64,000 nt of DNA, taken from assembly GCA_008933995.1 (NCBI GenBank), contig WARS01000036.1:21222285-21286284 (forward strand). Direction: 5' to 3'. Of the stretch, positions 1-10,759 are shown piece after piece; the stretch's first letter is position 1; each line of letters starts with the position of its first letter. Position numbers and translations under genes: made by a program. The notes under the pieces are model-generated. The model saw only the letters and a list, made by a program, of their open reading frames with translations. It searched no databases and had not been told where the DNA came from. Source of the DNA: Datnioides undecimradiatus. Its lineage: Eukaryota; Chordata; Actinopteri; Lobotiformes; Datnioididae.

Positions 1-30
1 TCTGTTAGTTGCTGCCACTCAGTGACGTAC

Positions 31-899
31 CCCTGATCCTGACAGCAGCCAGTGTGGGTGACCTGGGGGGACGAGCAGAGCGCTGACGAACCTGAAGGAC
101 AGAACAGACAGTTCAGAGACTCTGTGATCGACTTCACTTCCTGTCTGTGGCAGTGTTGTGTTTGTGTGTCAGCAGCTTGATAAACTGACTCTGGATCAGC
201 TGTAAGACACATTTCTGTGTGTCAGCAGCAGCTTGATAAACTGACTCTGGATCAGCTGTAAGACACATTTCTGTGCTCCTCTTTTCAGCCGCTGCTTGTT
301 TTTAACTCTGTATCTGAAGCAGATGAAGGATTTCAGTCGTCGGACGTCTGGATCTGACGTTATCAGAGAAACAAGCCGTGTGCAGTTCATCATGCTCGGC
401 TGTTCGGCTCAGTTACTCACTCCTGATGTCCCAGGCAGAAGGACTGGATGTTGTGCGGAGACCTCAGGTGGCTCACTCTAATCTTCTCATCACGGTCGGC
501 GGTGATGATGTACTTGTCGTCCGGCGACGTCGTCTGAAGACAGACAGCAGAAGGGCCAATCACTCAGAGACGCAACCTGATGAAAAGCTCCGCTGATGAG
601 GACGCACAGTCAGTGTGAGTTCACAGGAGGACAAGTGTGTCTCGAGTACAGCAGCGCTCTCGACAGGCGCAACCAAAACAAACAAACAAACAAATAAATA
701 AATAATGTGTTGGTGTGTCGTCTCTCTGCTCCTCACCACAGCGAGCAGCATGGACAGGTGACCCATCTTCAGCTCGCCCTCCTTCTGCGGCTCCACCACT
801 GAGAATGAGTACACGTCTCCTGATTTGTCGGCTGCCAGCAGCTCGTCCTCAGCCCGGCTGAACTGCAGGGACGTGCACCTCCTCACCACAGACCTGTGC

Positions 900-946
<47 letters not shown>

Positions 947-2322
947 CTGTCAGTCCTGCCTCCTGTGCAGTGTGTGCATTCTCTCTAACAGCCACCAGGC
1001 AGCGACTCGCCTGCAGGAACGGGTCAGACTGTGCTGCCGCTCTCTGCTGTGACTGTACCTGATGCTGATGCAGCGCCACGAGGGCTCCGAGTGGAACAGC
1101 ACCAGCCTCTTGCTGTCATCAGTCAGCGCCAACAGCTTTCCCGACGAGGACATGGTGAAGGCGAGCACTTTGTCACTTCCTGTTTCCTCTGAGGCACCGC
1201 CATCGCTGATGACAGAGGAGACAGCTGTTATCACAACATTCACACTCCAAATAAACCCAATGCTTCTGAGCGTGTTCTCACTTATTCATTCATTGTAAAA
1301 CAAACAAACAAACAAACAGTGTGAGTCACCGCCTGTTGTTACCTGTTGTTTTCGTCCTTCGTGGTCCTCGGCTTCTTCTCAGCGCCGCTGCAGTCAAACA
1401 CAAACGGTTCCCTGCAGAGGGAGCAGAGCAGCTCATGTTCATGCTGGATCCCGAACAGGTCGACTGCATTAACGGCGTTAAATCAAGTTTGATATGAGCA
1501 ACAATTGGAAATCATTGGTTGAGTGAAAATGTCAAACATCCTCAGGCTCCAGCTTCTAAACTGCTGCTTTCTCGGTTTTAAATCCCAATGAAGTGAATAT
1601 CTTTGAGTCTGAGCTGCTGGTTTGATAAAATCTTACGCTGGAGAAGTTTTCACTGGCTGACAATTCAGTTTATCACAAGAACCGGTGAATCACTTCAGAA
1701 TCTAAGAAAACACAAAGACAAGCCAAACTGGCTTACTCATTACATCCACATTATTATTTATTATGTATAGATTATTAGGCAAACAATATTGTCATAACAT
1801 CAGGGTGAAAAATGTTGTAATATTTGATTTTAATTATAATTTCCTTGTACAAGTACTTGTGTTTAAAAACTTAACATTTGGGAAAATCTGGCTGCTTCAG
1901 TAAAAGAAAACTCTGGAGTGAAACTATTTGATAGACACAGCGCTAAACGTGAGATGGTGATGAGAGTAATCAATTAAAACTAATTAATCAATTAAAAGTT
2001 GTTAATATAAAGATGGAAAAACTTGGATATTAAACATTTTAAGACATTTTCTCAATGTTTTCGCCGCCTAACACAGCTAGCTTCCCCGGTCATTCCAGTA
2101 CAGCATGATGCTAGCTAACACAGCTAGCTTCCCCGATCATTCCAGTACAGCATGATGCTAGCTAACACAGCTAGCACTGCAACGATCGTCAAAGTAATTT
2201 ACAGATGATGAATACTAAGTTTTAAAAAGAGATTTAAACCTGCTCTGTTTGGTGTGAACCGCCACAAGTTTCGTGCCGCAGGTGAAAATAAACCACTCTC
2301 CACAGAAACCGACAGCAGCCAT
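31..2322 (-). CDS. wdr4: WDR4, tRNA (guanine-N7) methyltransferase non-catalytic subunit (5' part; runs off left edge)
   Basis: WD-repeat partner of METTL1 in the complex that makes m7G46 in tRNA. Six coding exons are readable on the minus strand: 2240..2322 (ATG at 2322), 1343..1411, 1059..1205, 737..893, 421..533 and 31..91. They give 210 codons in one continuous frame with GT-AG introns. Recognition rests on segments seen in the translation: [62 protein letters not shown] and LLSGSG, which follow vertebrate WDR4 in order. The remaining blades and the C-terminus lie left of base 31. The start is the first ATG of a GC-rich exon and gives the expected short N-terminus. The gene is divergent from the next gene, as WDR4 and NDUFV3 are in human. 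The acceptor of exon 4 abuts a (CA)n tract at 901-945. Confidence 0.94.
119..275. repeat. Interspersed repeat with internal 56-bp duplication (copy 1)
   Basis: A segment in a wdr4 intron contains TAAACTGACTCTGGATCAGC twice with a 56-bp period. A related copy lies at 28902-29014 in a tmprss3 intron and shares the upstream CTTCACTTCCTGTCTGTGG. The family is unknown to me. Confidence 0.6.
901..945. repeat. (CA)n microsatellite
   Basis: A perfect (AC)n run of 45 bp. On the wdr4 coding strand it is (TG)n lying 7 nt upstream of the exon 4 acceptor. Confidence 0.97.
2068..2176. repeat. Tandem repeat, 47-bp unit, about 2.3 copies
   Basis: Units begin at 2068, 2115 and 2162 with CTAACACAGCTAGC. They lie in wdr4 intron 1. 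The surrounding 1412-2239 is AT-rich intron with nothing else recognised. Confidence 0.85.
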
Positions 2323-3138
2323 GGCTGTGCGTCACGCTAAGGCGGCGGCGCACGCGGACATCAGCGGCGTGCTGTCGCACACGAGTGGCGTCAAAACCCA
2401 AACAACACACGCCCCCTCGCGAAAGTACAGAATGTACACAAGAGCAGCCACAGAGCCTTTGGGGGTGATATAAGGGGGGTTTCCTCTGTAAAACACACAC
2501 GTGCAGCTTTATATGGAAATAAAATGTTTAAATAAACGAAAAACGTAACAACAGCCGCCATGTTTGACGAGGAAATCACTTACATCCATCACATTCTGCA
2601 CGAAAAGTCGGTCTGATGAATGAATGAGCAGACTCAACACATGCTCACACATTCCCAGCAGATCTAACATCAAACACGCACACACACACACACGCAGGAC
2701 ACAGAAGCACACAGAAGCACACAGAGTCCTAACGGAGGAGACGCGCAGGGCTGTCTGTCGGGAAGGGGCGGTTACTGTCACGTTCATGTGTTACATAAAG
2801 AGGTGCGGAGCCCGGACTGAGCCATGACCATGCTGCTGTGAGCTGCCCTGTACCTCTGAGCACCACAGACCCAGCGCACCTCCTTCATCACACGGTAACA
2901 GCTAACATTCATTCATTTAATTAAACTGTTAACTGTTCAAACCACAGGCTGTCTGATGCCTCGGGCTGGGAGCTGACCACAGCTGTTTGTTTGTTTGTTT
3001 TTATTGTTGTTTTGTTTCCTTGCACGGTGCTAACGTGTGTGTCTGCAGCGTGGAGATATTTGGGATGTGGTGTCATCGCTGTGTTGATCTGCTGTCGTGT
3101 GTTTGTTGATGCACAGCTCAGACAGCCTGCACAGAAAG
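2323..3138. promoter_or_regulatory. Divergent promoter region between wdr4 and the ndufv3/F6 chimera
   Basis: The start codons of the two genes are 816 bp apart and point outward. The wdr4-proximal side is CpG-containing and GC-rich. No TATA box is obvious. The same head-to-head arrangement is known for human WDR4 and NDUFV3, so a shared promoter is inferred. The rightmost part probably holds 5' UTR sequence of the chimera. Confidence 0.55.
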
Positions 3139-6100
3139 ATGGCGGCGTCCCTGCTCAGGATAGGACGGCTGGCCTGTGTCAAGGTAAGATCAGTTCAGAG
3201 CGACTGAAACTCAGATGATTCGCTTTGTCCGTGTCTGCTCTGTTAGCTGCGCTGCTCTGGAGCCAGTTATCAGCTGTTTGTCTGCGTCGTCTGCACTTTA
3301 ACCAAACCTCATGGCTGCAGTCAGTCAGAACAATGTCCAGTCCACCCTTCAACTCTGCTGAATTCAACTACATGTGGTGTTTCCTGTTAATAACGTGATA
3401 AATCTGAAGGTGCAGCTCAGCCTGTTAGTTCAGGCTGCTGGCTGACTGCACGCCTCAGAGGAGCAGGTTTAAACCAGCTCACGCTCCACCACTCTGCTCC
3501 TGACTGAGTCTGTGAGCACACACAGGGCTGACATGCCACTTGTTTGTGCACTGTGGCTGAAGCGTTCACCAGTAGAGTCAAGTGATAAAACTGGAAAGTG
3601 TGGGTGTATTCAAACGACACTGGGCATGTTCACTCAGGAGACTCCTGCGTGTTACAGACTGGGTCCAAGTAGTTTTTAACAGTGGAAATGTATTTAAAAC
3701 CTCAAACTCTCAGATATGCAGCTCTGATTTTTAATACCTGATCAATAATGAGTTGTTCTGTGGTGTCAGTGTCTGCAGGCTGAGAGCTGGAGCACTCTGC
3801 GGCGAGCTCCTGCAGCTGCAGCCCTCAGCACAAAGTCCGGAGGGTCCAAGAAGTCTCAGAAAAAGACCTCAGGTAGGTTTCAATGAGTCACCGATCAGGT
3901 CTCACACGAAGATCACTCTGCTGGAGCTGTGGTGCAGATGTCACTGACTGGTCTGACTTGAGTGTTGGTGAACGACACTGAGCATCTGCACATTACTTAG
4001 ATCCTTTTACTGAAGCAATACTCTGAAGAACCACCAACATCTTAAATAATGGTTTTATTTATTATTCTAATAACTTAAGAGCTGTAGTGACTCTGACCAA
4101 AGCCTGAAAGTGCAGAGAGATCTTATCTTTTAATTAAATAATATATTTTATAATAATATTTTCTTGTTGCTCCGTCCTGGATTGTCTCGACATGGACGGC
4201 TGCATGTTCCCCCACCACTGTCTTCTGCAACAGGCTGGACCCAACTATGCTCGACTACATTATGATGCATTTCCACCTAAACTATGACGCAGGGCTCATG
4301 CAGCAGATGACAGAACGATCCAGTATAAAGCTTTTGTGTTTGACCTTTACTATGTGTAGCCTGGTTCCCTGCTGGAGAGCATGTGACAGGAAGTGCGGCA
4401 AAGGTCAGGAGTGAGATTTCAGCCCGCATACCTCGCGTCATGGTAAAAACACACAACATGCAGCAGCTGCTCTGTCATGGCTGCGTGGGGGGACAGCAGA
4501 TGACTGCAGGATTCGTGTGGGTGGTCAGTGTAACACCAGCTCAGGTTCTTCAGCTTCTTTGCTTTAATCAGTGACGTTTGCACCACAGTTCATCATCTTC
4601 ACTCCAGACTTTCCTTCTGCAGGTTTTAAAGGGCATTACACTGACGAACAACCCCTCAGCTGCACTTTAAGGCCCTTTTTATTATAAGAAGTCCCATTTA
4701 TTTCAATCTAAAGCTGCTAAGGTCAGTGTTAGAGTTAAGAGTTGCCTTGAACACAGTTGCTGTTCTGCTGTATCCCTCTGCTCAACTCTACACTGTCTTT
4801 GTAACATCCAGCACACGATGAAGCTGACACCACCTTCCAGGACAGCTCTGGGTTTTCTGTGTGAATGTTTTGTTAAATGTGGGACATTTTGTCAGTCAGC
4901 CATGTTCAGGTCCTATATCTGAGGAAAATAACGCATCTTGTCTGCTTGCCCTCCTTCGTCCTAGACAAAAACCAGCCTAAAACGTACTTCGATATAGAGA
5001 AACTTGTGCAGCACAAGTCCTATGAGCCTCCCAAGACAGATGTTTCTTCAGCAGCTGCAGCCGCTGCAGCAGCAGAAGCTGCAGCTAAAATAGTTGCAGA
5101 GCCTGCTGCCGCCGCAGCACCGCCGGCTGTGGAAACCACCCCTGCATTCGAGGCAGCTGCCCCAGTGGTGGAAACCATCCCTGAACCTGCAGCAGCTGAG
5201 GCCACACCTGCTGCTGAAGTACCCCCTGCTGTGGAGGCCGCTCCTGTGACCGAAGCTGTCGCTGAAGCTGCACCTGTGGTTGAGGCCGTCACTGAAACAG
5301 TTGCAGAAGCTGCACCAGTGGTTGAAGCAGTTGCGGAAGCTCCGCCGGTGGTTGAAGCAGTAGCTGAAGCGGTTGCCGAAGCTGCACCGGTGGTTGAAGC
5401 AGTTGCTGAAGTCGTTGCCGAAGCAGCACCGGTGGTTGAAGCGGTTGCCGAAGCAGTTGCCGAAGCTGCACCGGTGGTTGAAGTGGTTGCCGAAGACGTT
5501 GCCGAAGCTGCACCGGTGGTTGAAGCGGTTGCCGAAGCTGCACCGGTGGTTGAAGCGGTTGCCGAAGTCGTTGCCGAAGCTGCACCGGTGGTTGAAGCCG
5601 TTGCCGAAGCTGCACCGGTGGTTGAAGCGGTTGCCGAAGTCGTTGCCGAAGCTGCACCGGTGGTTGAAGCGGTTGCCGAAGTCGTTGCCGAAGCTGCACC
5701 GGTGGTTGAAGCGGTTGCTGAAGCTGTACCAGTGGTTGGAGCCGTTGCTGAAGCTGCAGCATCTGTAGTTGACGCTCCTGCTGAAGCTGCAGCCCCAGAG
5801 CCTGTGGCTGAAACTGCCCCTGAAGCCCCTGTAGAAGCTGCTGCAGAGCCCGCAGCTGCTGAAGCTGCCCCCATGGACGGTGGCGAGGAGCTGGTGGACC
5901 CCGCTCCAGTCGTGGCTGAAGCTGCAAGAGAGGAGCTGCAGGCAGACGCCCCAGCTGAACCGGTTGAACCTACAGAGGGTACACACTACAGCCTCTCCAC
6001 CTCCCCTCCCCCTCCACAATCCTTCTCTTTCCCTCTGTGGACCCTGCAGTCTACCAGCTGCCTCTTTCACCACCATGTATTTGAACATAGCGCAGTCGTT

Positions 6101-8114
6101 TGTGATGAGTGTAAAGATAAACTGTAAAGCTACCGAACGTCACAAACACACACACACAGTTTGTTGTTCCAGCTTTGCTTCGTTTGCTCCTTTTTATAGC
6201 CCCTCAGCGTTTCCTTTAACCCAGACACCCCCCCCGTCACATCCACCTCACTGCTCTCATCAGTTGGTAGTCTAACACTGCTGCTTCAGCCTGCACACAA
6301 TGCATGTCTGCACAGTAGTTTCTCCTCTTGCTAGCATGTCGCTAACTGCACTCATCTCTTCTCATGCACTTAAACTGCTCTGTTCATCTTTTTCACTCAT
6401 TCTATTATTTTGGTGTAAACTGCATAAGTTTTTTGTTTTTAGCTGCACAAAACCTCCACTCCTGATAGAAAGGAGTATTGAACTGTTTCATCCTACTGAT
6501 CATTACACACCAGCGCTAACATTAAATGTCCTGTTTCCACTGGTTAAAGGAGAGTCTTGGAGGAGTTTGTCGATGGATAATGTGTACATGTAAATGTTTC
6601 TGTCCTGGTAAAAGCTCTTTGAGGTTGCACTCCTGGTTGCTGTGTGTGGAGTCAGAGGTTGAGATCGACCCACGCCTCGTTGCGGGCGTGTAAACGTGTA
6701 GTCTAGCATGATCTGTAGCAGCGACCGTTATAACCCGTCGGCTGACCTGACCTCTCCACACCTTCTCTCCTGTCCTTTCTCTGTCTGCCGCTCCCAGGTG
6801 CTGGTTTGTGCATGAGGGTTATGGTTAAGACTGGTGTTCATGGATTTGTTCTAGCCAGATGGACAGATGATTTCTAACATGATCCTGGAGAATTTTAACA
6901 TGAACAGAAATTAATTCTATATACTTTTCTCCCTGTGACTCTCAGCTCAAATGGACCCGATTCAGAAGCTCTTCCTGGACTCAATCCGCGAGTACTCGGC
7001 AAAAAGCCAGTGAGTGTCACTCGTTCAGTTCTGTGGTATTAAATATTCGATCGTCTCTGAATCTTCACCAAGCTCATTAATTCATCTTTAAATCACTTAA
7101 TAAAGGTTGAATTTGTTTAAATCGGGCTCAGTAATTTTCCTAAATAAGTTGTTTTTAACCAAACTTAAACCAGAGGACGAGCTGCATTTGTTGGGGACTA
7201 GTTTCAGTGGCGGATGGATCCACATTCATTATGGTGAATATTCAACAGTGTGGCTCACTTGTTATTGGACATTAGAGCTGTAAGGCTGTTAACAAAGATG
7301 GCTGCTGCGCTCTACCTAAATTACATCAAACGATTGGACCTCCAGAGTTCCTCGGCTCAGTTTTCATGAAAAACATGATAAATGTCAGATGCGACGACCG
7401 TTTGTCTGTCTCAGAGCTGAAACATGCAGACTGACTGCATCTGCTGGTTTTGTCTGACTTGATGCCGTTTAGCTCTAAAACAAAGTTAACTTGCTTCTAA
7501 CTGATCCTCGTCGCCCTGTAGGACCACAGGGGGGCTGGTCGACGCCGGTTCAGAGTATGAGAAGGCCTTGGCAGAGGAGATCTTGAAGCTGCAGAGACTC
7601 TACGGCGGTGGAGACCTCACATCTTTCCCGGAGTTCAAATTCCCAGGTGAGTTGTGTGTGGCTGTTTGATTTCAGTGATGGTTCAGGGTTGTTGTTGTTG
7701 CTGTTGAAGTATTTTGAATATTTAGACCTCTTTCCTTCACTTTCAGCCACACTGTTCACATCCACCAGACTCCATTGACAAAAACGGTCATTTTAGCTCT
7801 CAGTATACAGGAGCTGCTGGGCCACTGATGCTTCCACCTGTTGGTGTGTTTGTGTTGTTGTTTGACTTGTGTGTTTTAAAGTGTTAGTTCAGATCCACCA
7901 AAGTCGCACAATAACACAAACAAAGCTAAAATTACAGTTTTTGTCCGTGGAGTCTGGTGGATGTGAGGACAGCATAGACCATCTAACGGCTGCATATTAA
8001 AATAAAGTGAAAACATGCGACTGTGGTGTTTTACTAAATTTACATAAAATCATTTGTTTTCATGGTTTTGTTTTTCTTTCAGAGCCCAAGTTTGACGAAG
8101 TCTCCCAGAAGTGA
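3139..8114 (+). CDS. Chimeric mitochondrial protein: NDUFV3-type N-terminus and repeat exon fused to an ATP synthase coupling factor 6 (F6) domain
   Basis: Six exons join in frame: 3139..3183, 3770..3872, 4965..5978, 6946..7009, 7522..7646 and 8083..8114 (461 codons including stop). Exon 1 (MAASLLRIGRLACVK) and exon 2 (CLQAESWSTLRR...) parallel those of the neighbouring ndufv3 and look like a mitochondrial presequence: basic, Ser/Ala-rich, no acid residues near the start. Exon 3 (about residues 50-388) is Ala/Pro/Glu/Val-rich with tandem EAAPVVEAVA-type repeats. Exons 4-6 (about residues 388-460) are a complete F6 domain: MDPIQKLFLDSIREY, GGLVDAGSEYEKAL, LKLQRLYGGGDLTSFPEF and EPKFDEV, with exon borders where ATP5PF has them. 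F6 is a stator-stalk subunit of mitochondrial ATP synthase. Junction introns are phase 1 on both sides of exon 3. AATAAA lies at 8353-8358. Alternative: two overlapping transcription units; I saw no separate leader exon for F6. Confidence 0.83.
5240..5770 (+). repeat. Coding minisatellite, 30-bp unit with optional 12-bp extension
   Basis: Within exon 3 of the chimera the unit encodes EAAPVVEAVA, often followed by a 4-residue extension such as EVVA or EAVA. About a dozen units are present, most alike between 5370 and 5710. All unit lengths are multiples of three, so copy-number change keeps frame. Several other frames stay open only because of the repeat. Confidence 0.9.
7756..7966. mobile_element. 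MITE-like element with terminal inverted repeats (copy A)
   Basis: The left end (7756-7798) and right end (7924-7966) are inverted repeats of about 43 bp with few mismatches, each carrying CCACCAGACTCCA near the tip. The element lies in intron 5 of the chimera. A second member is at 36507-36745. No coding capacity is seen, so it would be a non-autonomous DNA transposon. Confidence 0.72.
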
Positions 8115-9978
8115 ACCTCAGCACGCTGCCCATGAACTTTTCTACTGTCTCCTCCTTTTCCTCCTGTGCGTCTGTGTTAACGTCAGCTTCATGTCAGAGT
8201 TGGGACAAACCCTCGTCTCTAGCTTTAAATGTGACAGACCAGCCTGTTTCAGTAGATGGATAGATAGCTCTTTATGAGAACGTCATATTAAAGCAGCAGA
8301 TGTTGTATTTCCTGCAGATGAGCCGTGGCTGAGCTGAACGTAGAGGAAAAACAATAAATTCCAGTTCGTATTTGTCTTGTGAACGCCTCCTGTCTGTGCC
8401 GCACATCAGCACCATGACTGATCTGCTTTATTAGCTGTTTTTATTAGCATTTCATTTTCATAAGCACCAAGTAGATCTTTGCATTTTTGTCTGTCTGAAT
8501 AAATGACACCCTGCTCAGGAGGTGCTGTGTAAGAAATTGTGAATCACAATTTGCTAAACTGAATTTTAATTAGTTTCTTTGTATATGTAATAAGTCTTTG
8601 ACGTTAGGATGTAACACGAGCATTTCATATGTGGCTGTCATATTCGGGCAACCTGCACGAGGAGCTTCATCCACAGGTGGCAGGTGGAAAAGACGGAGGG
8701 CAGCGCCCGTGGTTGAGCTCCGCGGGCCGCGACCCGTTGGAGTGGGTGAGCATCGCACAGTATGTCGGGGAAGTAACCACTGAGCTAAACCTCCGCCGAT
8801 CAACGCGGAAGCAGGACACTATAAAGCTGTAACACCCGCGGCTCACGGTGTGCTGCAGTGGCGTGTCACGGCCAGCAGAGGGACACCGTTTGATTTCAGT
8901 CTACGGTCTAATTTATTAATTTATTTGTGATTGTACTTTTAATCTGAAAATGCAAAGTAACTGTTGATTAACGCCGGATGTCAAACATCATTAGCTGATG
9001 TTGATTCACTGGCTAATCAGTTTCAGCTCGACTCATATGAACTGTTGGAGAGTTTCATTATATCGAAATATATCATTTTATAAACTCTGCCTATGTTTTA
9101 TGTGTAGTGATCTAAATCTGTAAAGTGACAAAGACGAAGCTCCCAGGTAAATGTAGCACAGAGTGGCAGGTGTAATATTCACTTCTGAGATGTGATGGGA
9201 GTTGCATAACTCAAGAATAAGTAAAGTAAAAGTACCTGGCCTTTGTACTGAGGTGCAGTACTTCAGTAAAGGTTTCTTACTCTGTTACTGCTGACTGAGC
9301 CGCACACAAACCTCCCTCTGAGAGGCGCTGCAGAGCACAAAACAGCCACAGCAGCAGGTTTTGTCCCCTGCAGGCCTCAAATCTGATCAGTTCCCATCAG
9401 TTAACTGTGACACTAACACACACTACACATACAAATCATATATTAACAGTTTAATACAAACTGCATTTAACATAAATACCATTCATCCTGCATACTGACA
9501 TGTATACATGTGCTGCACATAATCACCTATCTCTGGTATAGAAAGTAATCTATTACTTCACCCATTCATCATGTATTCTGTTGCACAATTTGTATTTAAT
9601 TATTTATAGATATACTTTGAATGTATAGGAACATTGTATGTTCCTGATTCATAGTGTATTTTTACAATACATAAACCAAATTTTCACCTACTTGTATTTA
9701 ATAGTTCAATGTTTAGTTTTTATCTGTTTTTTGTTTGTTTTCCTTATTTTAACTATATTTCAATAATATAGTTATAATTATTCTTATAATTATTCTGTGT
9801 CGCTTTGAGAACAACTTAGACCCAGAGTTTCATGTACATGTAATTCTGCTTGGTTTTTTTTTGTTTGTTTTTTTGTTTGTTTGTTTGTAATCTGTTTGGT
9901 TTTTTGCGTGTTTGTGGAACTGTTTGTTCGTCTGAAACCTCGCAGTTTCCGACCGGAGCACAACAGCGGAGACACAAG
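8115..9978. other. Intergenic region between the chimera and ndufv3
   Basis: It holds the 3' UTR of the chimera (AATAAA at 8353-8358), a tRNA-like repeat near 8720-8790, a weak CTCF-like core near 8872, a stretch at 9200-9290 resembling the widespread fish AGTAAAAGTAC-type repeat, then AT-rich DNA to about 9800 and the ndufv3 proximal promoter. No gene is seen. Confidence 0.6.
8720..8790 (-). repeat. Possible tRNA-derived SINE head
   Basis: On the minus strand TAGCTCAGTGG (8777-8787) resembles a pol III box A and GGGTCGCGGCCC (8724-8735) a box B. Spacing is longer than in a standard tRNA and no cloverleaf folds clearly, so a degenerate SINE is more likely than a tRNA gene. Confidence 0.35.
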
Positions 9979-10718
9979 ATGGCGACCTCCTTGCTGCGGT
10001 TAGGGCGACTTGGTTCCCTCAAGGTAACATCAGCTGAAATGACTCCCAGACGGTTTACTCGTGCTTTGTTTTTGGTTGTACATTAAAATTCAGACCCAGA
10101 TTTTAATCCAGATTAAGACGTTTGATGTGAAACAGCCTGACAGCACGCGGCTTTCCCATCTCCACCGACACCAACACCGACAAGAAGGGCACAGACAGTG
10201 TTTCTCCAACCGTCATCACACCTGACGCTGCTCTGCGCTGCTGCGTCTCTACAGCAAACTTATTCATTTTCTGTTTAATATCAAACCACTTCCGCTGCGC
10301 GGGAGCTAATCACGGAGCTCGCGCACACATCTATGACAGTGGAGTTAAGCTAGCAGCTACGGCTATCAAGCTAACTCAACAACAACAGAGCACCCAGCGA
10401 CACAATGAACATTTATTTATTTATTTTAATTAATATTACATAGTCATTTTATTCTAATAATACGTTTTTATTTGGTCAATATGTTATTTATGATTTTAAT
10501 ATACATTTTTAGTATTATATTGTGTTTTGCAGAATTAGTAACATAATCTGAGAGTTTTTGATAATAAAGTTTTAAAATTTCTAAAAGTCGTAACATTACA
10601 AGACTAAAGTAGTAATTTAATGAAAAAATGTATTATTTATTTTAATGATGCATTTTTTGCTCCTTTTACATTTTTAAGCAAATAGATTTGAGTGCAGTCT
10701 ATCTGAATGCACTCTGTA

Positions 10719-10759
<41 letters not shown>

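Noticed and set aside
5020-6088. Long minus-strand ORFs of 212-346 codons opposite exon 3 of the chimera
   Set aside because: They are mirror frames of a stop-poor repeat whose units are multiples of three. The plus frame continues the leader and F6 exons with proper splice phases; the minus frames have no domains or splice context.
8724-8787. Possible tRNA gene on the minus strand
   Set aside because: Box A- and box B-like motifs are present but spacing is too long and no acceptor stem was found. Kept only as a low-confidence SINE head.
8872-8886. CTCF-like core between the two ndufv3-type genes
   Set aside because: CCAGCAGAGGGACAC misses the conserved GGC and following positions, so it is too weak to call.
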